This document shows, piece after piece, positions 1 to 11,161 of a DNA stretch of 64,000 nucleotides (the stretch's first letter is position 1; the number at the start of each line of letters is the position of its first letter). The position numbers and the translations under genes were made by a program. A model generated the notes under the pieces. The model did no database searches. It was not told the DNA's origin and saw nothing but the letters and a program-made list of their open reading frames with translations. The DNA comes from Hymenoscyphus infarciens (lineage: Eukaryota > Ascomycota > Leotiomycetes > Helotiales > Helotiaceae), in contig LLCB01000018.1 in assembly GCA_001414345.1 (NCBI GenBank), forward strand, positions 1 to 64,000, written 5' to 3'.

Positions 1-345
1 CCAGAGGGGGGGTCAGATGCCAGAAGGAGGTCTGATGCCAGAGGGGGGTCAGATGCCAGAAGGAGGGGATCCGAAGCCAGAGGGGGGTCTTAAGCTTGGT
101 GTCGATTCAAGAGTCGCTAGCGAGGGGTCTAAGAAGCCGTTTAAAGGGGTTCGTAGAGTTAGTAGTAGAGAGGCCGGAATAGAAGTAAGGTTAAGAAGCC
201 TAATAAGAAGAGTAACCTTTAGTTTAATATAATAATAAGGTAGGAGTAGAGTAGAGAAGTAGTCTATTTATAGTTATTAATATAAAAACTAAAAGTAAAG
301 AGTAAAGATAGCTCTAAACGATACTAATATATAAGAGGTACAAAA
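1..345. repeat. Dispersed repeat A, copy 1 (LTR-like, cut by window edge)
   Basis: The first ~100 bp are a short tandem array of a ~20-bp unit, CAGAtGCCAGAaGGaGG-like, in relatively G+C-rich DNA. It runs into a block that recurs near 4662-5044 and in part near 3911-4053; all three share AAGTAGTCTATT and AGATAGCTCTAAA. The order of blocks is the same in copies 1 and 3, so this is a dispersed repeat, plausibly an LTR. The short open frame here (17-232) is only the tandem unit read as protein and is not a gene. Most C in CpA context has been lost, as after RIP. Confidence 0.6.
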
Positions 346-639
346 CCAAACAATAATATACGTTAGCTAATATAAAAGCCTAAACCTACGAAGTACGTCT
401 GAAAGCCTAGACGTATATAACCTTTCTAAAACAGATAATATAAGATAACAACTACTAAAACACAGTATATACTATGTAATCTCGGCTATATAAGACGGTA
501 TACTATTATAATTAGGCTATTATATAGTATTCTAAAAGCTAGTAATTATTAGTTTATAATATATTATAAACACTATATTCTAAGGCTTATAATAGAATAG
601 TTAATATTTAACCTCTATCTTTTATATACTAAGTTATTC

Positions 640-1700
640 TAATATAATAAGCAAGTAAAGTTAGAGACCTCTTTTAGTATAGTAGGCTTTTAAACTAATA
701 ATACTCTCATACTTACTAATAATACTTTTACTAATAAAGAGAAGCTTACTATTAACAAAGCTAGGTTTATATCTAAGAAGAGAGAGAAGCTTACTATTAA
801 CTATCTAATTAAATTTAATAGAGAGCTAATTACTAAGTATTATAATAGCTTTATATCTCTTACTTAAGATTACGTAAAATACTTAGATTTAATATAAAAG
901 GCTCTATCTAAAATATCTAATATAAAAGGGATATCTTATATAATAGATACTAAAGATTAATATATTATATAACGTACTAAAGAGGTATACTTAGCTATAG
1001 TATCCTAGTCTAAGGCTACTTTTAACTTATTATATACTGCCTAAACTATTAATTCTTAAGATAATAATATTTTACTTCTTAATAAACAAATTTAATAGTA
1101 AATTAACAATCTCTTAAGAAGACTTAAATTCGTTAAATTAGATAAATCTTTTCTAAAGTTATATGCTTTTACTAATAGATTATTTACTAATAATAAGGAC
1201 TTATTATTATAAATTAGTTATATTATTACTCTTATAGATAGAGATAATAATACTAACATTTTATATTAGTCTTTTACTAAATATAAGAGAGTTACCTACA
1301 ATGTTTTAGTATTAGAATTATATATAATAAGCTCTAGATTTAATACTATAGCTTTGATAAAATCGACTTTCGAAAGTATCTTAGGATTTAAGATACTACT
1401 TATAACATATACTAATTCGAAGTCTATTTATAAATATATAGCTAAATTAGGTATAACTAAAGAGAAGTAACTAATAATTAATATTATATAGTTATAAGAA
1501 GTATATAAATTAAGAGAGATTAATAAGATTAAATAGATTAATAATAAGAGTAATCCTATAAATACTATAACTAAAAAAGGTTACTATAATACTTTACAAA
1601 AGTTAATCGATACTAATAAACTAGATATTAATCTTATAGAGTAGGTAAAACGAAATAAGAGATAATAGAGAACTGAAATAGAGCCTTCTTATTAGTCGAG
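640..1700 (+). pseudogene. Degraded Ty1/Copia pol, RNase H part
   Basis: Read conceptually on the plus strand with many stops, about 1130-1640 keeps the order of a Copia C-terminal RNase H: a tract like LYAFTNRLFTNNKDL, then KRVTYNVLVLELY, then TNSKSIYKYIAKLG, then INNKSNPINTITK. In Copia RNase H these correspond to the TDASFANN, KRVTRSVLASELY, TDSKSLYD and SNPADAMTK motifs. Stops and substitutions are of CpA-to-TpA type, so RIP is the likely cause. The rest of pol would lie further left, but repeat A interrupts it. It is non-functional. Confidence 0.65.
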
Positions 1701-1788
1701 GATATAGAATAGAGGGCTCTAATTAGTTAGATTAGATATATGGTTTTAATAATTTTAAGTAACTTCGACCTTTTTAAAGAAGTGCTAG

Positions 1789-1970
1789 TGTCGGTATAAC
1801 TTAAGAGTAAGTAACTGCTTAGGATAGCGTATGTAGGAACATATAACCTTCTCGCTTAAGAGCTACTTAAGTAGTTATCGTAGCTAACTTTACTCGGTAT
1901 ATACGAACGATAATATAACTCTTTTTATATCGCTTTTATAACCATAAGTTATACTAACAATTAGTAGACT
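1789..1970 (+). repeat. LTR-like direct repeat C, copy 1
   Basis: The block begins TGTCGGTATA and contains GCTTAAGAGCTACTTAAGTA and GTATATACGAACGA. It recurs in the same orientation at 2775-2957. It lies about 90 bp downstream of the Copia RNase H remnant, the position expected of that element's 3' LTR. The TG start fits an LTR; the 3' boundary is uncertain. Confidence 0.55.
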
Positions 1971-2334
1971 CTAAATAATAGAAAATAAGAGCTCTATATA
2001 TCCTCTATTACTTTATAAACTTTATATAATAAAAATAGATAATTCTATATCTATTATAATTTTTATAAAGTCTTAGTATATCTTATTAATTAACTTTACT
2101 AAAGTATATAACAGTAGTAAAAAAAAATTAAAAAAAGAAGTTTTTTTTAAGAATTATCTATTTTTTAGTTTACTTTTATTATACTTACTTTAAATTAATA
2201 AGTAATATAGAAGAGAGATAATTAGATATAGTACTTCTTTCTAGCTAAGCTTTATCTCTTTTAGAGTACTTTCTTTTTCTATCTTTTAAAAAAGAGAAAG
2301 AGAAAGTTTTAAAGAAAAAAAAGCTTAGATTATA

Positions 2335-2772
2335 AAAAAAGTAGATAAATTTAAGCTTAACTTATAACTTATTATAACTTATTTTATTAAATAATAAGTT
2401 ATCTTCTTTTTTATATTATATTAATTTAATAAAATAAACTTATCTACTATAAGTAAGAACTTTAATAATTTAACTTTCTTAACTCTTACTAACTATATAA
2501 AAGAAAATTAATAATAGAATTAGAAAAAGTAAATAAAGCTTAAGTTCTTAAAATATTAATATAAGTTATAAGATTATAAATATATATTTAGAGTTAAAAT
2601 ATAATATAAGTTAACTTAATTTATTAAATACTAAGTTATCTTCTTTTTTATATTATATTAATTTAATAAAATTAATTTATCTACTAGTAGTAATAACTTT
2701 AATAATTTAACTATTTTAACTTTTATTAAATATATAAAATAAAATTAATAGTAGAATTAGAAAAAGTATATA
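2335..2772. repeat. ~237-bp satellite, two copies
   Basis: Two adjacent diverged units of a ~237-bp repeat. Each runs from AGCTTAAGTT-like sequence through TTATTAAATA(A/C)TAAGTTATC to AGTAGAATTAGAAAAAGTA. The same unit forms the larger array at 5697-6735. The A+T content is extreme. The array lies directly left of LTR-like copy 2. Confidence 0.7.
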
Positions 2773-2774
2773 AA

Positions 2775-2957
2775 TGTCGGTATATATTTAAGAGTAAATA
2801 GCGATTCAGATTAGTATATATAAGTATACGTGCTTCTCGCTTAAGAGCTACTTAAGTAGACATCGTAGCTAGCTTTACTTAGTATATACGAACGAATATA
2901 TAACTCTTTTTATATTACTTTTATAACTATAAGTTATACTAATACTGATTAGTAGAC
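2775..2957 (+). repeat. LTR-like direct repeat C, copy 2
   Basis: Second copy of the block at 1789-1970, starting TGTCGGTATA and sharing GCTTAAGAGCTACTTAAGTA, GTATATACGAACGA and ATAACTCTTTTTATAT. It directly abuts the satellite pair. With copy 1 it could bound a small element of about 1.2 kb, or both could be independent solo LTRs. The remaining repeat DNA from 2957 to 3910 is RIP-degraded and I could not classify it. Confidence 0.5.
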
Positions 2958-3910
2958 GTATAGATTAGATACTTAGTTACTTCGTATATTTCTACTATAG
3001 ATATACTTATATAAAAGTAAACTCGCTATTACTAGTAAACTCTCTTTTATAGATCGTAGTTTCTTCTACTATAATTTTCAATAATATAATATAAACGCTT
3101 CTTAATATAGAAAGTACTAATTACTAATACTAACTTTCTAATATTATTCTAATAACTTTCTTAATCTTCTATTATTCTCTAAGATAATTCATACTTTCTA
3201 AGACATTTATTTATCTAAAACCCGAATTCTCTTTTATCTACTAAGTAAAGTATAAATAGACTTTTAATAATATCTAAATTTAATTTAAGTAATAACGATA
3301 TAGTAGATATACTAACCTCGATTCTAATAATAGAAGAGACGATATATACTACTAAATAAGAAGAAAAGTACGCTAAAGAAGAGAACGAAGACCTTCTTCT
3401 TTAGAACGAGTTTTAAGTAGACTTTAAGAGATAGAACTAAGATAACTTTACTAAAGTCTACTAATCCACTACTACTAAGTTATAATAGACGCTTCGTAGT
3501 AGAGGCGTATAGGTTAAGATAGATAGGTATACTTAAGTACTATATAATACCGCTACTAAGGTTAATTAAACTAGGTAGTTAGATAAAGAATTAAAAGCTA
3601 TAGTAGTTAATAGAGCTAGTACTAAAGTCTTTAGATCTTATTATAAATATATAGAGGAATACGCTAAAAGATAATAAAAGTAATAGTAATAATAACTCTA
3701 ATAATAATAATCTCTAGCTGAAAATATTACTCGAAATACCTAATCTAAGGTAAAGGCTAGAGACGAAGCTTTATAAGCTTCGACTATATAATAACTAATA
3801 TTTTTAGTAACTTTAGTTCTACTAACTAAAAGGAAGGATATAACTAATCTAGTATAATCTCTAGTTTAACCTCTAAGTCTATTATATACTACTTAAACTT
3901 AAGATAGTAG

Positions 3911-4053
3911 ATATAATAATAAGATAGGAGTAGAGTAGAGAAGTAGTCTATTCGTAGTTATTAATACGAAAACTAAAGGTAAAGAGCGAAGATAGCTCTA
4001 AATAATACTAATATATAGGATTCTACTAGGTAGTAAGAAGTTATATAATAGGT
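3911..4053. repeat. Dispersed repeat A, copy 2 (partial)
   Basis: This segment repeats the right-hand half of repeat A: AAGTAGTCTATTCGTAGTTA, GAGCGAAGATAGCTCTAAA and AATATATAGGATTCT, ending in a RIP-mutated form of the tail that copy 3 keeps as TCTGCCAGGCGGTGAGGAG. The 600 bp to its right (4054-4661) hold unclassified RIP-degraded DNA with a short (GA)n run near 4650. Confidence 0.6.
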
Positions 4054-4661
4054 CTAAAACTATTATATTTCTCTCTCTTTAGTAGAGCTCGCTCTTAAGC
4101 TCTATAGCTCTAGAAACTAGTATACTTGTCTATCTATATATCTACTAGTCCTAGTCTATACTCTTCCTTCTACTAAGGTAGCTATGAGCTACTAGCTCTA
4201 TAAGAGTAGTAAGATACTAGCTATACGCCGAGTTATCTAAAACTCTCTATATTCTCTCTCTAATACTAATCTATATAATCTACTAAGCGACTAGTATATA
4301 CTTCTACGATTTTGTCGATTACTAAAGTATAGGCTTTAAGAGCTTTCGCTTTCGTAATATTAGCTTTCGTAATATTAGAAGAAGAAGAAGGAGGCTTCGA
4401 GAGTTATTAGAAAACAATATAGCTAAAAGTAAGAAGGTCTACTTAAAAGGCTTCTCTCGTCGGAACGTAGAAGGGCTTCTTCTTATTAGTAGAAGGCTTA
4501 GATTAACTAATAATAAGCTAGATAAGCTGTCTTATCGAAGCGTCGATTATATAAGCGTATTAATGTTTCTTTTTAATAAGAGAGCTAAAGTTATATGCCT
4601 AGTATACGATATCAGAGTCTATTATAGTTAGATACTAGCTATTTAAAGAGAGAGAGAGAGA

Positions 4662-5044
4662 GAGAATCTAAAGATACTAGAAGAGGGTCTATAGATACTA
4701 GAGAGAGATCTGAAGATACTAGAGAGAGATCTAAAGATACTAGAGAGAGGTCTTAAGCTTAGTATTAATTAAGAGGTCGCTAGTAAGAGGCCTAGAAAGC
4801 CGTTTAAAGAGGTTCGTAGAGTCGGCGGTAGAGAGGCTAGAATAGAAGTAAGGTTAAGAGCCTAATATATTTAAAGAGTAACCTTTAGTTTAATATAATA
4901 ATAAGGCAGGAGTAGAGTAGAGAAGTAGTCTATTCGTAGTTATTAATACGAAAACTAAAGATAAAGAGCGAAGATAGCTCTAAACGATGCTAATATATAG
5001 GATTCTGCCAGGCGGTGAGGAGTCACGTGACAGGTCTGAAACCC
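4662..5044. repeat. Dispersed repeat A, copy 3 (best preserved end)
   Basis: Same order of blocks as copy 1: a tandem ~20-bp unit (GATACTAGAGAGAGATCT-like), CTTAAGCTTAGT, GAAGCCGTTTAAA-like, then AAGTAGTCTATTCG. The right end is hardly mutated and contains GGAGTCACGTGACAGG. If copies 1 and 3 are LTRs of one element, the interior would be 0.5-4.66 kb; a weaker match between about 405-520 and 5595-5690 supports longer flanking repeats. 5045-5696 is otherwise unclassified RIP-degraded DNA. Confidence 0.55.
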
Positions 5045-5696
5045 GAACTAGACTATTATAGTAGAATAGGATAATAGATTAGATAAGGAAACCTAAAATA
5101 CTAATTATCGAATAATCTAATACTATAATCTTATAAAAAAGAGAGAGCTTTTAAAGTATAGAGTAGGTAAGATATTAAATAATAACTCTTCTCTTAATAT
5201 TAACTTCTTTATTTATTAAAATACTAATATTCTAGAACTACTATAGAACTCTCTCTAGAAGCGTAGACGTGTCTAACCTTAGTAAGATATTAAATAATAG
5301 ACCTTTTCTAAATAATAGACCTCTTCTTAATATCGACTTCTTTACTTAGAAATTCGTCTAAATACTAATAATCTAGAACCTTTTTTAGAACTACTCTAGA
5401 GTATAATAGCACGAAATATATACTATAGGAGAAGAGGTATATAGGAGTGCGTTCGAGACTAGATAACGTATATAAATACTAGGCACTAATATAGAAGAAA
5501 AGGAAAAACTATCTCTCTTCTACTCTAGAAGTAGGCTGCTATATATAAGAGGTTCGGACTAAAAGGTCCGAAACCGACTAACGTTATACGTCGCCTACGT
5601 AACCTTCCTAAAACAGATAATATAAGATAATAACTGCTGAAACCTTATATATAGTAAGTACTCCTAGCTATCTAGGATAGTATACTATTATAATAG

Positions 5697-6735
5697 TAAA
5701 GCTTAAGTTTTTAAAATATTAATATAAGTTATAAGATTATAAATTACTAGTTAGAGTTAAGATAGAACTTAAGTTAACTTCCTTTATTAAATAATAAGTT
5801 CTCTTCTTCTTTATATTATATTAATTTAATAAAATAAATTTATTTACTAAAAGTAATAACTTTAATAACTTAACTATCTTAACTCTTACTAACTATATAA
5901 AATAAAATTAATAGTAGAATTAGAAAAGCTAAGTAAAGCTTAAGTTTTTAAAATATTAATATAAGTTATAAGATTATAAATAACTAGTTAGAGATAAAAC
6001 GTAACTTAAGTTAACTTACTTTATTAAATACTAAGTTATTCTCTTCTTTATTTGATATTTATTTATTAAAAGTAATAACTTTAATAACTTAACTATCTTA
6101 ACTCTTACTAAATATATAAAAGAAAATTAATAGTAGAATTAGAAAAGATAAGTAAAGCTTAAGTTTTTAAAATATTAATATAAGTTATAAGATTAGAAAT
6201 AGCTAGTTAGAGTTAAAATATAATATAAGTTAACTTACTTTATCAAATACTAAGTTATCTTCTTCTTTATTTTATATTAATTTAATAAAACAAATTTATC
6301 TATTAAAAGTAATAACTTTAATAACTTAACTCTTTTAACTCTTACTAAATATATAAAAGAAAATTAAAAGTAGAATTAGAAAAAGTAAGTAAAGCTTAAG
6401 TTTTAAAAATATTAATATAAGTTATAAGATTATAAATAACTAGATAGAGTTAAAACGTAATATAAGTTAACTTACTTTATTAAATACTAAGTTATCTTCT
6501 TCTTTATTTTATATTAATTTAATAAAACAAATTTATCTATTAAAAGTAAGAGCTTTAATAATTTAACTATCTTAACTCTTACTAAATATATAAAAGAAAA
6601 TTAATAGTAGAATTAAATAAGCTAGATAAAGCTTAAGTTTTTAAAATATTAATATAAGTTATAAGATTATAAATAGCTAGTTAGAGTTAAAACGTAACTT
6701 AAGTTAACTTACTTTATTAAATACTAAGTATATAT
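5697..6735. repeat. ~237-bp satellite array, 4-5 units
   Basis: Tandem units start at about 5697, 5936, 6156, 6396 and 6632, a spacing of 220-240 bp. Each opens with AAAGCTTAAGTTTTTAAAAT and contains TAAGTTATAAGATTA and AACTCTTACTAA(A/C)TATATAAAA. The last unit is truncated. The units differ from one another by scattered changes, many of them consistent with RIP. Confidence 0.8.
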
Positions 6736-8700
6736 AATAACTTTCTTCTTAAAAGTATTAATAATATAAATATCTATCTAATTTATTTAAGTAATCATTT
6801 TAGAAATATTATTCCTCTAGTAAGGCTTAATAATCAAGGACTCACACCCCCCCGCCAACGTTCGTCGTTTTTAAATTTACTGTCGTTTTCTCTTTCACCG
6901 TCGACACCAAAACCGGCCGACACTGTCGTTTTCATTCACACTGTCTAATCCTTTTCATTCATTTCAATGCCAAAAATGAGTAAGACGTGTTTTCTTCTTC
7001 GTCACGGTCCTCTTCTAAAAACATAGCCTTCTTTGTCTTTGCGGGAGACACAGAGAAGATCACAAAACAGCTTAGCTTGGTCAACCAACCCCACCCGCAT
7101 GGCCTTGTGGACAATCTTTGTTGATTTGTCTGTTGGGAATCTGAAAAGCACGCAGAGAGGTATATATATATAGATATAATTAATAAGTGTACTTGGCAAA
7201 TGATGTTTACTACAAACTTATCGCTGTTATTATATATAGGAGAAGTCATCTTATCTTCTACTCTTTTTCTTAGCTATTTATAAGAAGGTATAAGGTAATA
7301 ATATATAATACTAGTTTTGTCTAATCTTTTCTACTATACTTTTACAATCCTAGAGAGTGTTTTATTATTATAGAGGTTATATAGTTTAATATAGATATTT
7401 GCTTTTTATTATAGCTTTTATATAATACTTGATAGCTTTAAAAGAGTAATAAGATTCGTTAATATAATATTTAGCGTTAACTTTTATACTACTATTAAAA
7501 CTATATAAACTTTTAACTTAAGTAATAAGAAAGTAGCTATAAGAAATAAAATTCTAAACTGCGAGTTTATATATATAAGTTAAGAAGAGAATAGTTTAAA
7601 GTATATCTATCGTAAGATTTTAGTATAAAAACCACCTATTAGAGTTATCGGATTTAATTATAGATAGAGTTAAGCTACTAGATTTAGATATATTTATATA
7701 TAAAGCTCTACTTAAAGAAGAGAGTGAGTTTCTTTATAGGTTATAACAAACAGGAAGGCTTCAACTTTATTGTCGTCTTTACACTTGCCAGAAGAGGTTA
7801 CAAGTACAATCTGCCACTCCCCAAGTTTATCTTTTAACTTAACAACCAATAGACAAGCGAGAACTTATCCCAAAAGAGTTCCTCTAGCAGGAATCTGCAA
7901 AGAAGAAAAAAAAAGAAAAAAAAACATTGATATCTCCAAGACACTACTAGTTTTCTCTTCGTGAACAAGAGGTGAGCACATTCACACGCTCTAAAGATTC
8001 CTTTCCTCGACAATTACACACCGTGCAAAAATTACCTATACTATACTCTAGAATCCGTTCGCTATCTAAATTCCCTTTTCTAAATCTGAATATGGAAAGA
8101 AAATCGATGGTAGCCTAATGATTGACACTAAATATATACTTACCCTGCACACTTTCAGACGTTAGCTTCTTTGCTGCGTAGAGTTGGAATGGAACAACAA
8201 AGGTTGCTTCTGCAAAAGTTGGTGGAATCGTACTAAGCTTAGTATTAGGAGAAAACTCCGGTTTCCGCTATCTTCTCCAGAGCGATTGAAGAGAAGAAAG
8301 GGTGAAGCGTAAGATTACCCCGTGTTAATTTCCTCGGATGTATAAGAGAAGTGGGCATTGCTCTCCGGCACCTACTTGGAAGAAGGCTTGGAAAAGTTAG
8401 TTTGCTAATTCTCCAAAATTCCCTGAAAAGATATTTAGAATTGTACGAGAATCATCACAGAATGAAATATTACCGGGCATCTTATATATAGACAGGTATA
8501 TAAAGACCAAAGGTATATGCATATCCCCCTCTACCTCGATAAGTATAAGCACCCCAAACGTCAAGTTATACACCAGAACCAAAGATATAATAAAAAGGCA
8601 TACTTCTCTCTTCCTATACAACCCTCTCTCTCCATCACAAATTTATCTGTTCTACTCAATTCCCCAGAGCCCTCTTTCCCCACAACTCGAGTAATAACCC
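6736..8700. other. Intergenic; two RIP-type A+T-rich patches, no gene seen
   Basis: About 6836-7230 is ordinary-composition DNA. About 7230-7740 is again A+T-rich and CpA-poor, a RIP-type relic I could not classify. 7741-8700 is non-repetitive and lies downstream of the phosphatase stop codon, so it should hold that gene's 3' UTR. The short open frames here show no family resemblance. A perfect 14-bp palindrome TACTAAGCTTAGTA lies at 8231-8244. Confidence 0.6.
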
Positions 8701-10542
8701 TCAAGTCCTCCCCCTCCTAGGATCCTGGGCATCCCGTCTCCTAAAATCCCTCATTTCTCTCGTCCCCAAACTCCCCACACCCCCCTCCCCCCTGCGTTCC
8801 CACCCACCCAGCCTCACAACCAAACACGTAGCATTGTCCCCCTCCCTCGAAACCTCCGTCGCATACCCAACCACATCCTTCGCCCCTTGCTCCGGCGTCT
8901 TCGCCTCCTTAACCACATCCACAATCTCCTGGTCACTCAGCGTCCCCGAAATGCCATCGCTAACCAACACCACAAAACTGTATTCCGCGGGGGAAAGTTC
9001 GATCCTCCGAATCTCCGGTTCAGCAGAGACGCCTATACGTTTAGAGCGCATATCACCAAAGGCTCGCGTGTTGGCGAGTCCGGACATGCGTTCTTCTCCG
9101 AAGGAATCAGTGACGAATGTCGCTGCGTACCGACGGAGACGGGTGCTTTCTACGGGAGAAGAGGGGTGGTGGTTCGTGGTACAGGGTTTGGCGAGGCCGG
9201 TTGCGGTGTCACAGAGGAGGATACGGGTATCTCCCACGTGGGCGACGACGAGGGTGGATGGGGAAGCGGGGTGCCAGAAGGGGGTTGGCGAGGGGGTGGA
9301 GATGAGTGCTACTGAAGCTGTTGAGCCGCCTACGAATCTTGCTGGGCCCCCGATACGATTTTTGGTTGTGGAGCGGTAGGCTGGTTCACCTAGTATTTCA
9401 TCGGCGTTTAATGGGCTGTCGCTGTGACTTTCACTTTCTGGATCTGGTTTTCGGGCTTGGGCTGTGATGAAGTCGAGGTCTGCTTTGAGGAAGGCGTACA
9501 TTAGGACTGTTTCGATGGAGACTTGGGTGTCGGGTGGTGGGGAGCCATCAGAAGATGAGGGGAGGGAGAAATATGCTGGTCTGAAGCGTCGGAAATATCC
9601 ACCGACTGTTTCCTTCCATTGTGCCACTAATGATCTCTCCAGCTCGATTGCTTTTGGTTTGTTCGATTCGATAAGTTCTGGTTCCTCACTTTCCACAACT
9701 GTTTCCGGTGGTGGATTCGTAAGAGTCCCATCCTCTCTTTTAGTCGGTAATCGCTCTGAATCCCCAACCTCGTCTGCATTTTTCATTTCAATCTTCTTCA
9801 AGCTCTCCGTTCCCTTAATGGCCAACTCACTACTCATCCCAATCTCCACACTCGGCCCCCCGGCATCCGATTCTTTCGAGGGCTTCTTTTTCAAACTACT
9901 CCCCAACTCAAAAGTCTCCGCCGTCTTCTCAACATAATCATGTAACCTCTCCCTCAAAAAATCACTACACTCATTCCCCCCATGCCCATCGTAAACCGCA
10001 AAGAAGAAAACCTGCGGATCCCCACTCGCACTATCCGCACTGGTAGCTCCTGCCTTCCCACCACTTCTATTCGAGCGACTCAAACTAATCGGTGCCCTTT
10101 TGGAAAATGCTGGGATCTCCAATGTACCGGCTTGATATGTATCTTCGTTGTATGGACGTGTACCCCGGGAAAAGGAGACTCCGAAATGATGTTTTGCGCT
10201 TCGAAGGGGGATTCGGACGACTGTTAGATCGCGCGAGGGACCAAACATAGGAGGGGCGGCTGCTGGGGAGGGGCCGGGTCCTGTATGAGGGGTTGAGGCG
10301 GATCGAGGGAGCTTGTGATGGGGACCAGCTGTAGAGCGGGAATCGGGGTGGAGGGAGGAAGAGGGGAGGTTCGTGACGAAGTAGTCGTGGAAATTTCGAC
10401 GTATGGATGTACTGGGATGGGTAGGACGTGGTCGACGTGAACATGATGTTCCACGGGATTTGTTGATCTTGTATGGCTCTTCTAATACAGAGACCTGTGT
10501 GTATGAGGTTCGTGAGAAGTGTCTCTTTCCTCCTAATGCCAC
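8701..10542 (-). CDS. PP2C-type protein phosphatase, probably mitochondrial (Ptc6-like)
   Basis: A single 613-residue open frame. PP2C motifs appear in order: RPYNED at 129-134, the metal-binding DGHGG at 185-189, GGSTAS near 405, HVGDTR at 435-440, RAFGD near 495, SDG at 528-530 and GDN at 568-570. These provide the acidic residues that hold the Mn/Mg ions for Ser/Thr dephosphorylation. The basic, Ser/Arg-rich first ~60 residues look like a mitochondrial presequence, and the layout resembles yeast Ptc6/Aup1; the subclass is an inference. A charged, low-complexity insert (about 191-340) follows the DGHGG motif. The ATG at 10542 is the first in frame; upstream the frame is open to a stop near 10620. 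A different frame starting at 10612 encodes a basic, presequence-like stretch, so a real N-terminus or a frameshift there cannot be excluded. Confidence 0.85.
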   Translation of the reverse strand: MALGGKRHFSRTSYTQVSVLEEPYKINKSRGTSCSRRPRPTHPSTSIRRNFHDYFVTNLPSSSLHPDSRSTAGPHHKLPRSASTPHTGPGPSPAAAPPMFGPSRDLTVVRIPLRSAKHHFGVSFSRGTRPYNEDTYQAGTLEIPAFSKRAPISLSRSNRSGGKAGATSADSASGDPQVFFFAVYDGHGGNECSDFLRERLHDYVEKTAETFELGSSLKKKPSKESDAGGPSVEIGMSSELAIKGTESLKKIEMKNADEVGDSERLPTKREDGTLTNPPPETVVESEEPELIESNKPKAIELERSLVAQWKETVGGYFRRFRPAYFSLPSSSDGSPPPDTQVSIETVLMYAFLKADLDFITAQARKPDPESESHSDSPLNADEILGEPAYRSTTKNRIGGPARFVGGSTASVALISTPSPTPFWHPASPSTLVVAHVGDTRILLCDTATGLAKPCTTNHHPSSPVESTRLRRYAATFVTDSFGEERMSGLANTRAFGDMRSKRIGVSAEPEIRRIELSPAEYSFVVLVSDGISGTLSDQEIVDVVKEAKTPEQGAKDVVGYATEVSREGDNATCLVVRLGGWERRGEGGVGSLGTREMRDFRRRDAQDPRRGRT

Positions 10543-11161
10543 AGAAGCAAGTTCTCGGGGATGTAGTCTCGCGCTGGTGATGAAGGAAGCAATGAAGCCT
10601 ACGGCGCAATTCCATTAGTATTATGTTCCAGTAAACTCCCAACTGATGTCCTCTAGAATCTCCATACCATAGCTATCAGCCAACGACCAAGGACCCCTCC
10701 TCGCCGAACTCTTAATGCCAGCCATGGCAAAGACCTATCCAGCTCTCTTCCACAACCAACAATTCCTCCACAGCAGAAAGAGGCCCAGAGCCAATCGAGA
10801 AGTACCCTATCAATGTCGGTCTTGCCATCAGCGCCGTATCTAGAGCTTCTGTAGCTTCTTAGCGTGGTACTTCGCTCAATTCAGGATTCCCCTCATCAAG
10901 GACAACGTGAGTTTCGGGCCGCGACGGAGAAATTCGGGCTGATCGCAGAGTAGAATCGGTACAATAGAGAAGCAAGGAAAGAGCGAGTGAGAGGAAAAAA
11001 GCAATGCATAAAAGAACAACAGTAAGAGAGAAGAGGACTCGTAAATGGAAGAAATGAGGGGATTAATGAATTCCAGTGAGGCTTCCGGCGTCGTCCCCTG
11101 TAAATTGGGGGATGCCAAGGCCTGTGTCTTCAAATTCGTCTCATTGAACATATCACCACTA
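10543..11161 (-). pseudogene. Decayed open frames of unknown family
   Basis: The minus strand here has coding texture but is broken. About 11160-10876 is open, with a hydrophobic stretch (SSSLLLLFFYALLF). About 10900-10620 reads in another frame with in-frame stops, through segments such as ARPTLIGYFSIGSGPLSAVE and VVEESWIGLCHGW. I do not recognise the family. The LINE nest was inserted just upstream of, or at, its 5' end (duplication at 11149-11161), so a separated promoter followed by decay is plausible. It could also be random open sequence. Confidence 0.35.

Noticed and set aside
1..232. Repetitive 71-codon frame (MPEGG repeats)
   Set aside because: It is a short tandem DNA repeat at the edge of repeat A, not a conserved protein.
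6959..7249. 96-codon minus-strand open frame next to A+T-rich repeat
   Set aside because: Low-complexity hydrophobic start derived from TATATA-rich DNA and no family resemblance.
8834..9937. Long plus-strand open frames opposite the PP2C gene
   Set aside because: They are antisense shadows of a G+C-rich coding strand.
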